A stretch of DNA of 64,000 nucleotides, taken from assembly GCA_019638355.1 (NCBI GenBank), contig JAHBTY010000005.1, forward strand, positions 372,001-436,000, in the 5' to 3' direction. A program made the position numbers and the translations under genes. Below the pieces are notes generated by a model that had not been told where the DNA came from, made no database searches, and saw only the letters and a program-made list of their open reading frames with translations. Every line of letters begins with the position of its first letter. The stretch's first letter is position 1. Origin of the DNA: Cyclobacteriaceae bacterium. GTDB taxonomy: Bacteria; Bacteroidota; Bacteroidia; Cytophagales; Cyclobacteriaceae. Below are positions 22,030 through 30,715 of the stretch, piece by piece.

Positions 22030-22889
22030 AAAGATTGATGGGCACGGGAGTGGCGTTGGTTACACCCATGCATGAAGATGGTTCGATTGATTACAAAGGA
22101 TTAAAAAAATTACTTTCACACACTGGTAAGGCCGTAGATTATTATGTGGTAATGGGTACTACTGGTGAATCGGCCACCTTGAACAAGAAGGAGAAGCAGG
22201 CTGTGCTGCAGTTTGTACTTAATAACAACACTCGCAACCTGCCTGTGGTGTATGGCATTGGCGGAAACAACACTGAAAGCGTGTTGGAAGAAATTATCCA
22301 TACCGACTTAACCGGGGTAATGGCTATCCTTTCGGTGAGTCCGTATTACAACAAACCTTCGCAGGAAGGAATTTACCAACACTTTAAGGCTGTGGCCCGG
22401 GTATCACCTGTGCCTGTAATACTGTATAATGTGCCGGGTCGCACCGCTGCTAACCTTACTGCAGAAACAACCCTAAGGCTGGCGCAACTCGATAACATTA
22501 TTGGTATTAAAGAAGCCTCGGGTAATCTGGAGCAATGCATGAAAATCGCGAATGAAAAGCCGAAAGAGTTCATGTTGATTTCAGGTGATGATATGCTTAC
22601 CCTTGCGCTATACGCCAATGGTGCAGTGGGGATAATTTCAGTATTAGCCAATGCTTACCCGGTAGTTTTTAAAAAATTGAAAGACTATGCGATTGCGGGT
22701 AAACTTGCCGCAGCACAAAAAGAACAATTCAAATTATTGAATATTAATGGCCCTATGTACGAAGAGGGAAACCCGGTAGGTATTAAATACCTGTTGAGTT
22801 TATTGGGCATTTGCCAACACCATGTGCGGTTGCCTTTGGTTAATCCTTCCGATAATCTTAAAAAGAAGATAGAAGTTAACAGACTTTAA
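22026..22889 (+). CDS. dapA: 4-hydroxy-tetrahydrodipicolinate synthase
   Basis: 287 residues. The (beta/alpha)8 aldolase of the DapA family is clear from GTGVALVTPMHEDGSID, GTTGESATLNKKEK, VSPYYNKPSQEGIYQHF, ILYNVPGRT (Tyr134) and GIKEASGN (Schiff-base Lys162). It condenses pyruvate with aspartate semialdehyde in lysine and diaminopimelate synthesis. N-acetylneuraminate lyase and KDG aldolase relatives were considered, but the GTTGE and YNVPGRT motifs favour DapA. It overlaps the preceding DUF6913 gene by 4 bp. Confidence 0.93.
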   Translation: MKRLMGTGVALVTPMHEDGSIDYKGLKKLLSHTGKAVDYYVVMGTTGESATLNKKEKQAVLQFVLNNNTRNLPVVYGIGGNNTESVLEEIIHTDLTGVMAILSVSPYYNKPSQEGIYQHFKAVARVSPVPVILYNVPGRTAANLTAETTLRLAQLDNIIGIKEASGNLEQCMKIANEKPKEFMLISGDDMLTLALYANGAVGIISVLANAYPVVFKKLKDYAIAGKLAAAQKEQFKLLNINGPMYEEGNPVGIKYLLSLLGICQHHVRLPLVNPSDNLKKKIEVNRL

Positions 22890-23187
22890 CCCCTGAAACT
22901 ATCAGGCTGCCATGGCAGGTAAAAGTATGTTTGTTTCTACTCCTCAAATTTAATGGGTTTCTGGTTCTGGTATAGGAGGTTTTAACAACCTGAGGCTTTT
23001 TTCCAGCCATATTTTCAGAATGATTTTATTTTTTTTCGAAAATTTTTAAAGGCACTCAAATCGCGGTTAGTCCGCTATTAAATTAGCCACAATGATAGCT
23101 GCCTTGGATTGTAACCAGGCTCTTTTTACTGTATTGGTTAGGGTTTGTATTCGTACCAAAAAACTTTTTTATGCGCATGAAAAAATA

Positions 23188-23215
23188 TTGAAACGCCAGG
23201 CATTAGCCGTTTCAA
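23188..23215. repeat. 8-bp inverted repeat (hairpin) in the dapA-SWIB gap
   Basis: TTGAAACG (23188-23195) and CGTTTCAA (23208-23215) are perfect arms around a 12-nt loop. There is no T-run after it on the plus strand. It could be part of a small RNA or a protein-binding site. Nothing further can be said. Confidence 0.4.
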
Positions 23216-23705
23216 ATCCCGGGTGCATTACTTCAATCCATATATTGTATGAATATGCAGGTTGAAATTACGAGAAGGTTCTTTAGGGCCACCGGATAGT
23301 TCATAAAATGATTCCGCATATTATTTCAAGTTATGGACTAAACCACTAATAGCAACTAACTGAAATTCAAAACATATACTCTTTAATACCTGTGCGTTCG
23401 TCAATGCTTAAAAAAGAGTCTCAATTACAAAATCATTACCCAACACAATATAGCACTTTGCAAACCAGTACGTGCAGTGCCTTCCTGTTGTCCAGTATCG
23501 CTTTCATCGTATATAACAATCGTGTTTGTAAAGCAAAAGTAAATTTATCAGGCACTTTCAGCTCTTGATTTTTTGAGTAAGTGAGTACGCAAAATTGGTT
23601 AATCCACTAACCAAACACAGATCGGGTAAGCGATAGAATATTTTAAAAAGTTAACTGAAGCCGAACCACTCAACACAGGCATTTCCCTATGGGATTTTGT
23701 TACAC

Positions 23706-23739
23706 TTTGTTTAATAATTCATTTAACTTATTACATTTG
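23706..23739 (+). promoter_or_regulatory. putative Bacteroidota promoter for the H1-SWIB gene
   Basis: TTTG (23706-23709) and TACATTTG (23732-23739) match the -33 TTTG and -7 TAnnTTTG elements exactly. The spacing is 22 bp, slightly longer than usual. The implied leader is about 58 nt before the start at 23802. The H1-like gene at 15741 has a similar element at a similar distance. Confidence 0.5.
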
Positions 23740-23801
23740 AGGCCAATTCCGGACATCTGAATAATAACTCCGGAAGAAACCACTAAACACTATTTATTGC
23801 T

Positions 23802-24167
23802 ATGGCAAAAAAAGTAAAGAAGGCAGCAAAAAAAGCTGCCAAGAAACCTGCTAAGAAGGTTGCAAAAAAGGCTGCGAAGAAAGTAGTAAAGAAAGCCGCC
23901 AAGAAAAAGTCGGCTCGTAAGCCTAATGCAGCATTCATGGTTGCACTAACTCCTAACGCGGCATTAGGTGCCGTAATCGGAAGCAAACCCGTTCCCCGCA
24001 CCGAGATCATCAAAAAATTGTGGGCTTACATTAAGAAGAACGGCTTGCAGGATTCTAAGAACAAGCGCATGATCAATGCCGATGAAAAACTGAAAGTAGT
24101 TTTCGGTGGCAAAACTCAGGTGTCGATGTTCGATCTGGCAAAACTTATTGGTAAAAACGCCAAGTAA
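23802..24167 (+). CDS. H1-like Lys-rich tail fused to a SWIB/MDM2 domain
   Basis: 121 residues. Residues 1-44 are KKAAKK/KKVAKK repeats like a histone H1 tail. Residues about 45-120 form a SWIB domain (LTPNAALGAVIGSKPVPRTE, IIKKLWAYIKKNGLQD, RMINADEKLKVVFGGK, MFDLAKLIGKN). SWIB domains occur in eukaryotic SWI/SNF subunits, in chlamydiae (alone or fused to topoisomerase I) and in some Bacteroidota. The basic tail suggests nucleoid binding, with SWIB contacting DNA or protein. The role is inferred. The N-terminus is nearly identical to that of the H1-like protein at 15741. Long opposite-strand frames are codon artefacts. Confidence 0.9.
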   Translation: MAKKVKKAAKKAAKKPAKKVAKKAAKKVVKKAAKKKSARKPNAAFMVALTPNAALGAVIGSKPVPRTEIIKKLWAYIKKNGLQDSKNKRMINADEKLKVVFGGKTQVSMFDLAKLIGKNAK

Positions 24168-24189
24168 TTTTTTCAGATTTACTGATGCT

Positions 24190-24217
24190 AAAAGTCACGC
24201 ACCTGCGTGACTTTTTC
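24190..24217. terminator. bidirectional intrinsic terminator between convergent genes
   Basis: AAAAGTCACGCA (24190-24201) and TGCGTGACTTTT (24204-24215) are perfect arms with A- and T-rich edges. The nominal loop is 2 nt, so the top pairs must open. It lies 22 bp after the SWIB gene and 5 bp before the end of the convergent minus-strand gene, so it can serve both. Confidence 0.8.
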
Positions 24218-24221
24218 TTTG

Positions 24222-24485
24222 CTACCTACCCTTAAGTCTGTTACTCCAATCGGCAACTAGTTTCAGTTTTTTTATTTTTCCGGCTGCTATTGCCTCCGTT
24301 AAACTTGCATGTGGTGTTCCCCTCGATGTAAGATGGTAAGATCCGCAGTAATCACACATATAGTAATTTACAGGCCCTGTACCTGGCCTGAAATCAAATT
24401 GAACATGCGCCTCCAATAGTGCATCAGCTGCCAGCATTTCGGTTGCGTAAGCTCGTTTTCCTGAGTTACAACGAATGAACTTCAA
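24222..24485 (-). CDS. small conserved hypothetical protein with a CxxC motif
   Basis: 87 residues, function not recognised. The N-terminal part KFIRCNSGKRAYATEMLAAD and the middle YYMCDYCGSYHLTSRG contain Cys and His residues (C6, CDYC, YH) that could bind one zinc ion, reminiscent of small Zn-ribbon-like proteins. Its start overlaps the stop of the OmpA-family gene by 4 bp (ATGA), so it is translationally coupled to it. The C-terminus is basic (KIKKLKLVADWSNRLKGR). Confidence 0.65.
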   Translation of the reverse strand: MKFIRCNSGKRAYATEMLAADALLEAHVQFDFRPGTGPVNYYMCDYCGSYHLTSRGTPHASLTEAIAAGKIKKLKLVADWSNRLKGR

Positions 24486-26020
24486 TTTTTGATAATTCTA
24501 AATTCTACTCTGCGATTTAACTTACGGGCTTCTTCCGAATCGTTAGTAGCAATGGGGCGCGAACCACCAAACCCTTTGCCTCTTATGCGTTTACTGTTAA
24601 TGCCCTTGCTAACCAGGTATGCTTTTATTTTTTCCACCCGTTGTTGCGATAAAAGCACATTCTTAACCCGATCGCCCCGGTTATCGGTGTGGCCCTCCAG
24701 TTCAATTTCAACTTTGGGGTTGTTATTCAAAAAGTCAACCACTACGTTTAATTCTGCATACGATTCTTCCAATAACTCGGTTGTACCTAACTCAAACAAA
24801 ACACTTTTCAAATTAACACTTGCACCTACCTCTATTGGTTGCAACTTAAAATTCATTTCCAAACTGGCCAACTCAAAGGTGTGAATATCCAGTCGCTCGG
24901 CCAGGTTAATGTATCCCTTATTCTCAACCTCTATTGTGTAAATGCGTGTGGAGGGAATTGTTAATATGTACTCGCCATTAGATGATGCTTCTGCAATGTA
25001 GGTAGAATCGGATTTGAAAATAAGGCGGGCTGGAATACCCTTTCCTGTTTTGGAGTTAGTTACCCGCCCCGAAAGTTTTACACGCTTTATAGCATCCTTA
25101 TATTCGCGCTTGGCTTCAGTAATTTTTAAGAGCGTATCCACCCGTTGTACTTCAGGTAGTTTTTCATAAAAAGTACGAATGTCTCCGTAGCCATCGCTAT
25201 TATTGGTAGAAGTAAAAATCGCTTGATTCAGATTTTCGAACTTACGGAAGTACAACTCGCGCCCATCGGTGTTTACAGTGGCTCCCATGTTAACCGGTAT
25301 CGACCAGTTTTTCCAGGTATCATCCAGGCGTTCGCTCATGTAAATATCAAAACTGCCACTACCTGCGCGTCTGCCGTTTGATGCAAAGAATAAAAACTTA
25401 CCGTCTGCACTCAGGGAAGGACTCATCTCCTGTAAAGGTGTATTTACAAGATTGCCTAGGTGGGTCGGTTCAGACCAACGTCCTTCCAGGTAAAATGATA
25501 CATACAAATCTTCGGCACCCAGTGTGTTGTACGATTCAGCTGCGAAAACAAAAACCTGCATGTCCTCATGCCATTGGCCGCTAATGTGTTCAGATTTATT
25601 TCTGAAATAGGGAATGGTGATATTTTTAGGAGCTGTCCAGCCGGCATTGCTTCGAATAGAAACAGAGATACCTTGTGTAGTGGGTAGTTCGCCCGACTTG
25701 GCATAGTGGTTGAACAGGAATAACTCATTGCCGCTTTTGCTGATTCCGGCTACTCCGTTATACCCCCGATTATTCAGGGTTAGCCCGCCATGTACCGGGG
25801 CCGACCACTCGGTACCCGTCCAAACAGAAATCCAGATATCGCCCGGATCTTTCAAACCACCTACATTTTGTGCGTGATTGGCAACCGTTAGAAAAAGTGT
25901 TTTACCATCGGCACTGATTACAGGACATTGCTCATCGCTTCCGGAATTAACCCGATTAAATTGGGCCTGCGCTGCGGTTATAAACAAGAGCAGTACTAAA
26001 AAAACAAACCGAGTCTTCAT
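24482..26020 (-). CDS. OmpA-family outer-membrane protein with PD40-like repeats
   Basis: 512 residues. A signal peptide (MKTRFVFLVLLLFITAAQAQ) is followed by WD40-like PD40 beta-propeller repeats (CPVISADGKTLFLTVANH, MSPSLSADGKFLFFASNGR) to about residue 290. A carboxypeptidase-regulatory-like domain (KLSGRVTNSKTGKGIPARL) and a C-terminal OmpA peptidoglycan-binding domain (about 400-510, IELEGHTDNRGDRVKN, LSQQRVEKIKAYLVSKGI, RKLNRRVEFRI) follow. This architecture is common in Bacteroidota and links the outer membrane to peptidoglycan. The tail of the transcript encodes the CxxC small protein. Confidence 0.92.
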   Translation of the reverse strand: MKTRFVFLVLLLFITAAQAQFNRVNSGSDEQCPVISADGKTLFLTVANHAQNVGGLKDPGDIWISVWTGTEWSAPVHGGLTLNNRGYNGVAGISKSGNELFLFNHYAKSGELPTTQGISVSIRSNAGWTAPKNITIPYFRNKSEHISGQWHEDMQVFVFAAESYNTLGAEDLYVSFYLEGRWSEPTHLGNLVNTPLQEMSPSLSADGKFLFFASNGRRAGSGSFDIYMSERLDDTWKNWSIPVNMGATVNTDGRELYFRKFENLNQAIFTSTNNSDGYGDIRTFYEKLPEVQRVDTLLKITEAKREYKDAIKRVKLSGRVTNSKTGKGIPARLIFKSDSTYIAEASSNGEYILTIPSTRIYTIEVENKGYINLAERLDIHTFELASLEMNFKLQPIEVGASVNLKSVLFELGTTELLEESYAELNVVVDFLNNNPKVEIELEGHTDNRGDRVKNVLLSQQRVEKIKAYLVSKGINSKRIRGKGFGGSRPIATNDSEEARKLNRRVEFRIIKN

Positions 26021-26058
26021 TTAAAACAGATAGAAGGTTAAAAATACGAATGAATGAA

Positions 26059-26646
26059 CTACCATTTGCTTATCCATTCGTTGTCTTTCACATAAAATCG
26101 CCAAGGTAGCGCAGCATCTGCACCTGCATAATCAATGCCAATGCGGGTAGTGGCTACTATATTTTTTGGGGTGATGATAATATCCGATTCAATTACAATT
26201 TCGGAATCAGTGAGGATTACGCCATTGTGTGTTCTATCAATACCCATAGCCCGGGTAAGTTTGCCGGGGCCGGAGGTAATGCGGGTTAGTTTTTTAACAT
26301 TCATCCGCTTTAGCATAATGTCATGCCCTGCCACGGGTTCCAATGCACGAATCAGCACCGCCTCGGCTTTACCTGCTTTATTGGTAACCACATTAAAAAG
26401 ATTATAGATGCCATAACACAAATACACATAGGCAATACCACCATCGGCAAACATTACCTCGTTACGAAGTGTTTTTCGGCTATTGTAAGCATGGCAACCG
26501 CGCTCTTTGAATGAGTAGGCTTCTGTTTCTACTATGCGGCCGGCTGAGAGTTCACCATTTATGCGGGTTATCAGCACTTTACCCAGCAACTTGCGGGCAA
26601 TGGCAACCACATTGGTTTGTTGATAAAATTCAGGCGTTAGAATCAA
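26059..26646 (-). CDS. DNA-3-methyladenine glycosylase (AAG/MPG family)
   Basis: 195 residues, the normal length for bacterial members. Conserved blocks are VAIARKLLGKVLITRINGEL, GRIVETEAYSFKERGCHAYN (with the catalytic Glu of ETEAY), NEVMFADGGIAYVYLCYGIY NLFNVV and GPGKLTRAMGID. It excises alkylated purines from DNA in base-excision repair. It is transcribed divergently from the DUF2911 gene, with 78 bp between the start codons. Confidence 0.93.
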   Translation of the reverse strand: MILTPEFYQQTNVVAIARKLLGKVLITRINGELSAGRIVETEAYSFKERGCHAYNSRKTLRNEVMFADGGIAYVYLCYGIYNLFNVVTNKAGKAEAVLIRALEPVAGHDIMLKRMNVKKLTRITSGPGKLTRAMGIDRTHNGVILTDSEIVIESDIIITPKNIVATTRIGIDYAGADAALPWRFYVKDNEWISKW

Positions 26647-26724
26647 AATTGTTAAATGATAGTAAGCTGGTTTTTAAAAGCCCCAAATGCTTCTATTTTT
26701 ACAACCTCAAAATTAATTACTACC

Positions 26725-27570
26725 ATGAAAAATGCCTTGTTATTACTGTTATTCGTGATGGGTGTTGCTGCAACTGCCCAGGTGCAAACACCGCAACCCA
26801 GCCCGGCCGCTTCGGTTTCTACTGTTGTGGGATTAACGGATGTTAAAATTGATTATTCACGCCCAAGCCTGAAAGGCCGTAAAATTTTTGGTGAAAAAGA
26901 TGTGATGTATCCGCACGGAACCATCTGGCGCACCGGTGCCAATGCCGGTACAAAAATATCGTTTAGCGATGATGTAAAAGTAGAAGGTATTGTAGTACCA
27001 AAAGGTGAATACCTGATTTTTACCTGGCCGGGAGCTACAGAATGGACGGTTTCGTTGTATAAAGATTTATCGATCGGAGGCAATACAAACGCCTATGATA
27101 AATCAAAAGAAGCCGCCAACTTCAAAGTAAAATCGGAAAAGCTTACCGCTCCGGTTGAAACCTTCACCATTAACATTGGCGATATTGCTGCCGATAGCAA
27201 AAGTGCCAAGGTTCAGTTAGCCTGGGAATACACTTCGGTAAAATTTAAAATAGAAGTGGATTACGATGCCAAAGTGATGAAATCAATTGAGGCTAACACA
27301 AAAGTAAACCCAGGTAATTACCTGCAGGCGGCTGTTTACTACCTTGAAAACGGTAAAGACATTAAGCAAGCACTGGAGTGGATCAACAAAGCTGCCGAAG
27401 CAAACCCTACTGCTTTCTGGATTTTATATCAGAAAGCCCGCATTCAAAAAGCCGCTGGGGATAAGGCTGGTGCGTTGGCAACTTCTAAAGCCAGTTGGGA
27501 AAGTGCCAAGCAAGCCGGTAACCGCGATTACCAAACTATGAATGAAGAATTACAAAAGACTTTGAAATAA
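26725..27570 (+). CDS. secreted DUF2911-domain protein with TPR-like C-terminus
   Basis: 281 residues from the ATG at 26725, which gives the signal peptide MKNALLLLLFVMGVAATAQ. An upstream ATG at 26656 adds 23 residues lacking signal character. The DUF2911 domain spans about 35-180 (VKIDYSRPSLKGRKIFGE, IWRTGANAGTKISFSDDVKV, GEYLIFTWPGATEWTVSLYK). The C-terminal ~80 residues have TPR-like helices (YLQAAVYYLENGKDIKQALE, WINKAAEANPTAFWILYQKA). It is probably a periplasmic or surface protein. The function of DUF2911 is not known to me. Confidence 0.88.
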   Translation: MKNALLLLLFVMGVAATAQVQTPQPSPAASVSTVVGLTDVKIDYSRPSLKGRKIFGEKDVMYPHGTIWRTGANAGTKISFSDDVKVEGIVVPKGEYLIFTWPGATEWTVSLYKDLSIGGNTNAYDKSKEAANFKVKSEKLTAPVETFTINIGDIAADSKSAKVQLAWEYTSVKFKIEVDYDAKVMKSIEANTKVNPGNYLQAAVYYLENGKDIKQALEWINKAAEANPTAFWILYQKARIQKAAGDKAGALATSKASWESAKQAGNRDYQTMNEELQKTLK

Positions 27571-27572
27571 AG

Positions 27573-27600
27573 GTAGGCAGTAGGCAGGAAGCAGTTGGCA
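27573..27600. repeat. degenerate heptamer tandem repeat
   Basis: Four consecutive 7-mers, GTAGGCA GTAGGCA GGAAGCA GTTGGCA, lie immediately after the DUF2911 stop, in the 62-bp gap before the convergent symporter gene. Confidence 0.7.
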
Positions 27601-27632
27601 GATAAAACTCCGATTGTATTCCTGCCCGCTGA

Positions 27633-29342
27633 TTACTGCTCGCTTACTACCGAGTTAGCATTATCCAAAAACCTGAGTAGCCACGCAAACAATACCACCA
27701 CCACACACCCAATAATGTTGTAGTACAAAAAGGCAATCTCCTCGTAAAAGAAAAAGTAGCAAGCCAGTACCGTTGCTTCTCCAATTATTGCGGCTACAAA
27801 TACTGCATTACTTTTTACCGACTTCAGGTAAAACGCCACCAGGAAAATTCCCAGGATGGTTCCGTAGAACAAACTTCCTACAATATTCACAAACTGAATC
27901 AGGTTTTCGGCCTGGTTGGCCAGCATGGCAAAAACCATTGCTAACAATGCCCACATAATGGTAAACAACCGCGAAGCATTGAGGTAAAAACGGTCGCTTC
28001 CCTCCGGTTTGATTGAGCGCTTAAAAATATCTACGGTTGTTGTGGATGATAGTGCATTCAGTTCACCAGCCATCGAACCCATTGCTGCCGAAAACATAAC
28101 GGCTAATAGTAAACCGATTACTCCGTGCGGCAAGTAACTCAGCACAAAGTTCAAAAACATATAATCGCGATCCTGTGTTTTGGCGCCAGGTATGGCACTG
28201 GCAATTGTTTGCTTTACGGCTGTGCGCACGCTGTCTTCTTTCTTTTTAGCAATGTTGTATTCCGCTTTGGCGGATTGAATAATAGATTCGTTATCAGATT
28301 GAATTCCGGAAACTAAATTTTGAATGGCCGTTTGCTTCTCAGAAAAAATCTGGTTGTAGCCTGTTTGCATCCGCGCAAGCGAATCGGCATAAGTGGTTTG
28401 AGTTGCCTGATCTTTTAAGGTTTGATTATGAAATACCGGTGGTTGATTGAACAAATAGAAGACAAAAACCAATACTCCGATAAAGAGAATAATAAACTGC
28501 ATGGGAATTTTTAAAAGCCCATTAAAGATTAATCCCATACGGCTTTCCTTTAATGATTTGCCTCCGAGGTAACGCGCTACCTGCGATTGATCGGTACCAA
28601 AGTAAGAGAGAAATAAAAACGTGGAAGCCAACAAACCCGACCAAATATTAAAACGGTCGCTCAAATTAAAATTGGTAGTAACAATATTGAGTTTACCCAA
28701 CTCGCCCGCCAGCTCAATAGTATCAGTAAATGAAATTGATTCTGGTAATTTGCTATACGCCATAATACCAGCCAACAACATTCCGCCCATAATAATCGTC
28801 ATTTGTTGGCGCTGTGTTAAACTCACTGCTTTTGTACCACCCGAAACGGAATAGATAATTACCAACATGCCAATCAACACAGTTGTAAAGGCGATGTTCC
28901 AACCTAAAATGGTTGATAATACAATGGATGGTGCGTACAGCGTTATACCAGCCGATAGCCCACGAAGTATTAAAAATAAAATCGCAGCAAGGGTTCGGGT
29001 TTTTAAATCGAAACGGGTTTCCAAATATTCGTACGCGGTGTAAACCTTTAGTCGATAATAAATCGGAACCATGGTAACGGCAATAATTACCATTGCCAAT
29101 GGTAATCCGAAATAAAACTGCAGGAAGCGCATTCCATCATCCATGGCCTGCCCAGGTGTAGATAAAAATGTTACGGCACTGGCTTGGGTGGCCATAATGG
29201 AGATACCGATCATCCACCACTTCAAGTTGTTATCACCTTTCAGGTATCCTTCAATGTTTTTGGTTTCTTTAGTTCGCCATGCTCCGTACAACACAATGAA
29301 TAACAAGGTTCCAAACAATACTATCCAATCAATCAGGTTCAT
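27633..29342 (-). CDS. sodium:solute symporter (SSS family)
   Basis: 569 residues from the ATG at 29342. An in-frame start at 29408 would add 22 residues that belong to a different overlapping frame. About 13 membrane helices are evident. The SSS hallmarks are GYLKGDNNLKWWMIGISIMATQASAVTFLSTPGQA, FYFGLPLAMV, YTAYEYLETRFDLKTRTL, TVLIGMLVIIYSVSGGTKAV and SYFGTDQSQVARYLGGKSLKE. A ~90-residue hydrophilic loop (about 325-420) with coiled-coil character is inserted between later helices. It imports an unidentified solute with Na+. Its start overlaps the stop of a 37-codon gene by 4 bp. Confidence 0.92.
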   Translation of the reverse strand: MNLIDWIVLFGTLLFIVLYGAWRTKETKNIEGYLKGDNNLKWWMIGISIMATQASAVTFLSTPGQAMDDGMRFLQFYFGLPLAMVIIAVTMVPIYYRLKVYTAYEYLETRFDLKTRTLAAILFLILRGLSAGITLYAPSIVLSTILGWNIAFTTVLIGMLVIIYSVSGGTKAVSLTQRQQMTIIMGGMLLAGIMAYSKLPESISFTDTIELAGELGKLNIVTTNFNLSDRFNIWSGLLASTFLFLSYFGTDQSQVARYLGGKSLKESRMGLIFNGLLKIPMQFIILFIGVLVFVFYLFNQPPVFHNQTLKDQATQTTYADSLARMQTGYNQIFSEKQTAIQNLVSGIQSDNESIIQSAKAEYNIAKKKEDSVRTAVKQTIASAIPGAKTQDRDYMFLNFVLSYLPHGVIGLLLAVMFSAAMGSMAGELNALSSTTTVDIFKRSIKPEGSDRFYLNASRLFTIMWALLAMVFAMLANQAENLIQFVNIVGSLFYGTILGIFLVAFYLKSVKSNAVFVAAIIGEATVLACYFFFYEEIAFLYYNIIGCVVVVLFAWLLRFLDNANSVVSEQ

Positions 29343-29452
29343 GCAAAAGATTGGGTTAGCCAGAAAAATAAAATAACCTGAATGACCATTACACCCAGTA
29401 TTAACCAATACCAGGAGTTCCAGTTTTTAAATACGGGTGGTTGCTCATCCAT
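29339..29452 (-). CDS. 37-residue single-span membrane protein coupled to the symporter
   Basis: A small frame starts with ATG at 29450-29452 and ends with TGA at 29339-29341. That TGA overlaps the symporter ATG (ATGA), the arrangement of a translationally coupled pair. The protein has a hydrophilic, Trp-rich start (MDEQPPVFKNWNSWYW) and one hydrophobic helix (about residues 16-33). Small accessory membrane proteins encoded with SSS transporters are known in other groups, so it may stabilise the transporter. That role is inference. The overlap and membrane-helix composition support it being real. Confidence 0.65.
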   Translation of the reverse strand: MDEQPPVFKNWNSWYWLILGVMVIQVILFFWLTQSFA

Positions 29453-29530
29453 GCAGGCAAAGTAGCTAAAATTACCTGGATACAGGTACTGAATTGTACA
29501 AAGCAGTAACTATAATTTGTAAATGGAATG

Positions 29531-30007
29531 TTAAAGTCGGCCGCGCTTATGGCCATTTACCAAAAAGGTACCGTCCGAATCGGCATGAAGTGTAATTCGC
29601 GATTGAATCTTCTTATCATCACTCATCAACAAAACTGTGTAACTATGTGAAGTAACCTGATCTTTAACATCATCGCTAAATCCCCAATCGATTTTTAATA
29701 TTGTACCCACTGTTGCCTTCCTATTCAACACGGTTGTTCCCTTGTTATTGATTATCTTCACCCGCACTTCGTTTGCGGCCAGTGTAAGTAATTTCAGTTC
29801 TGTTTTCAGGTAAGGCAATGGCCCGCTGCTCTTTACCTTTTTATCAGGATCGTAAGCTTCATAATCAGCTCTTTCCTGAACCAACCGTTCTTTAAAGGAG
29901 TAATCCAGTTTAAATTCAAAATCGGTTTCGGGTTTAAAAGGCGCTTCTTCCTGAGCCCGGGCGGATAGACCAACTAAAAGTATTGCAAACGTTATTTGCC
30001 CTTTCAT
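29531..30007 (-). CDS. hypothetical exported protein
   Basis: 158 residues with a signal peptide (MKGQITFAILLVGLSARAQ). The remaining ~140 residues are charged and look beta-rich (FEFKLDYSFKERLVQERADY, LKLLTLAANEVRVKIINNKG, ILKIDWGFSDDVKDQVTSHS, KIQSRITLHADSDGTFLVNG). I do not recognise a family. It is probably periplasmic. It is transcribed divergently from the cyclophilin gene (98 bp between starts) and lies 78 bp upstream of the small membrane protein, so it may or may not share their promoter. Confidence 0.7.
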   Translation of the reverse strand: MKGQITFAILLVGLSARAQEEAPFKPETDFEFKLDYSFKERLVQERADYEAYDPDKKVKSSGPLPYLKTELKLLTLAANEVRVKIINNKGTTVLNRKATVGTILKIDWGFSDDVKDQVTSHSYTVLLMSDDKKIQSRITLHADSDGTFLVNGHKRGRL

Positions 30008-30105
30008 ATATACAATGTATTGCGATTGTGGATTTAATGCAATGCATGAGTTCTTTTTTTGTTTCCAAACTGATTACCTTGCAACCATTTTATAAACTTT
30101 TATTG

Positions 30106-30543
30106 ATGAAAACAGCCGAAATACAAACTGCGCACGGAAACATGAAAGTGGAATTTTTTGAAGCCGATGCACCTAACACGGTGAAAAATTTTACCGATCT
30201 GGCAAAGAAAGGATTCTACGATGGTCTTAACTTTCACCGGGTAATTCCAAATTTTGTTGTTCAGGGAGGTTGCCCTAATAAAATCGGAAATGGTGGCCCC
30301 GGTTACACCATTAAATGTGAGTTAACGGGCGAAAATCAATACCATGATCGTGGGGTTCTATCCATGGCCCACGCAGGCCGCGATACAGGCGGGTCTCAAT
30401 TTTTTATTTGCCACAACCGCGAACGCACCAAACATTTGGATCGTAACCATACTGTGTTTGGAAAAGTGGTTGAGGGGTTGGATGTGTTGGATAAAATCCG
30501 CCAGGGCGATGAGATTATTAAAATCGTGGTAAGCGAGAATTGA
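30106..30543 (+). CDS. cyclophilin-type peptidyl-prolyl cis-trans isomerase
   Basis: 145 residues from the ATG at 30106. The frame extends 41 codons upstream but that part lacks family similarity. The compact cyclophilin domain is complete: MKTAEIQTAHGNMKVEFFE, NFTDLAKKGFYDGLNFHRVI, VVQGGCPNKIGNGGPGYTIK, GVLSMAHAGRDTGGSQFFI and HLDRNHTVFGKVVEG. The catalytic Arg is that of FHRVI. With no signal peptide it is a cytosolic PpiB-type folding enzyme. A terminator follows. Confidence 0.95.
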   Translation: MKTAEIQTAHGNMKVEFFEADAPNTVKNFTDLAKKGFYDGLNFHRVIPNFVVQGGCPNKIGNGGPGYTIKCELTGENQYHDRGVLSMAHAGRDTGGSQFFICHNRERTKHLDRNHTVFGKVVEGLDVLDKIRQGDEIIKIVVSEN

Positions 30544-30565
30544 TTTTTAACTGCATTTTATCAAC

Positions 30566-30598
30566 AGGCGCCTGATTATTGAGTCAGTCGCCTTTTTT
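30566..30598 (+). terminator. intrinsic terminator after the cyclophilin gene
   Basis: AGGCGCCTGA and TCAGTCGCCT form a 10-position stem with one C-T mismatch around an 8-nt loop, followed by six T. It lies 22 bp after the stop. Confidence 0.8.
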
Positions 30599-30715
30599 AT
30601 GTTATGCAATTATTCACATGTTATATTTATCTCGAATTTAATTCTGGCAACAATCAACTGGCATCAAATAAAAATGTTTGGTCAGATGTTATAAACACAA
30701 CTATTTCTAATTGTC

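Larger units (their letters stand above)
22890..23801. other. 912-bp non-coding region between dapA and the H1-SWIB gene
   Basis: An unusually long AT-rich gap for this compact genome, with no supported coding frame. Visible structures are a 12-bp palindrome CTGCCATGGCAG near 22907, a weak hairpin AGGTT/AACCT at 22977-22991 followed by GAGGCTTTTTT (possible dapA terminator), an 8-bp hairpin at 23188-23215 and a promoter-like motif at 23706-23739. No cloverleaf tRNA could be folded. It may hold a small RNA or a long leader. Confidence 0.5.

Noticed and set aside
23201-23225. TTCAAATCCC resembling a tRNA T-loop
   Set aside because: No T-stem, acceptor stem or anticodon arm could be paired around it.
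24482-24885. 131-codon plus-strand frame over the OmpA domain
   Set aside because: It is antisense to a clearly conserved OmpA C-terminal domain and shows no protein-like motifs.
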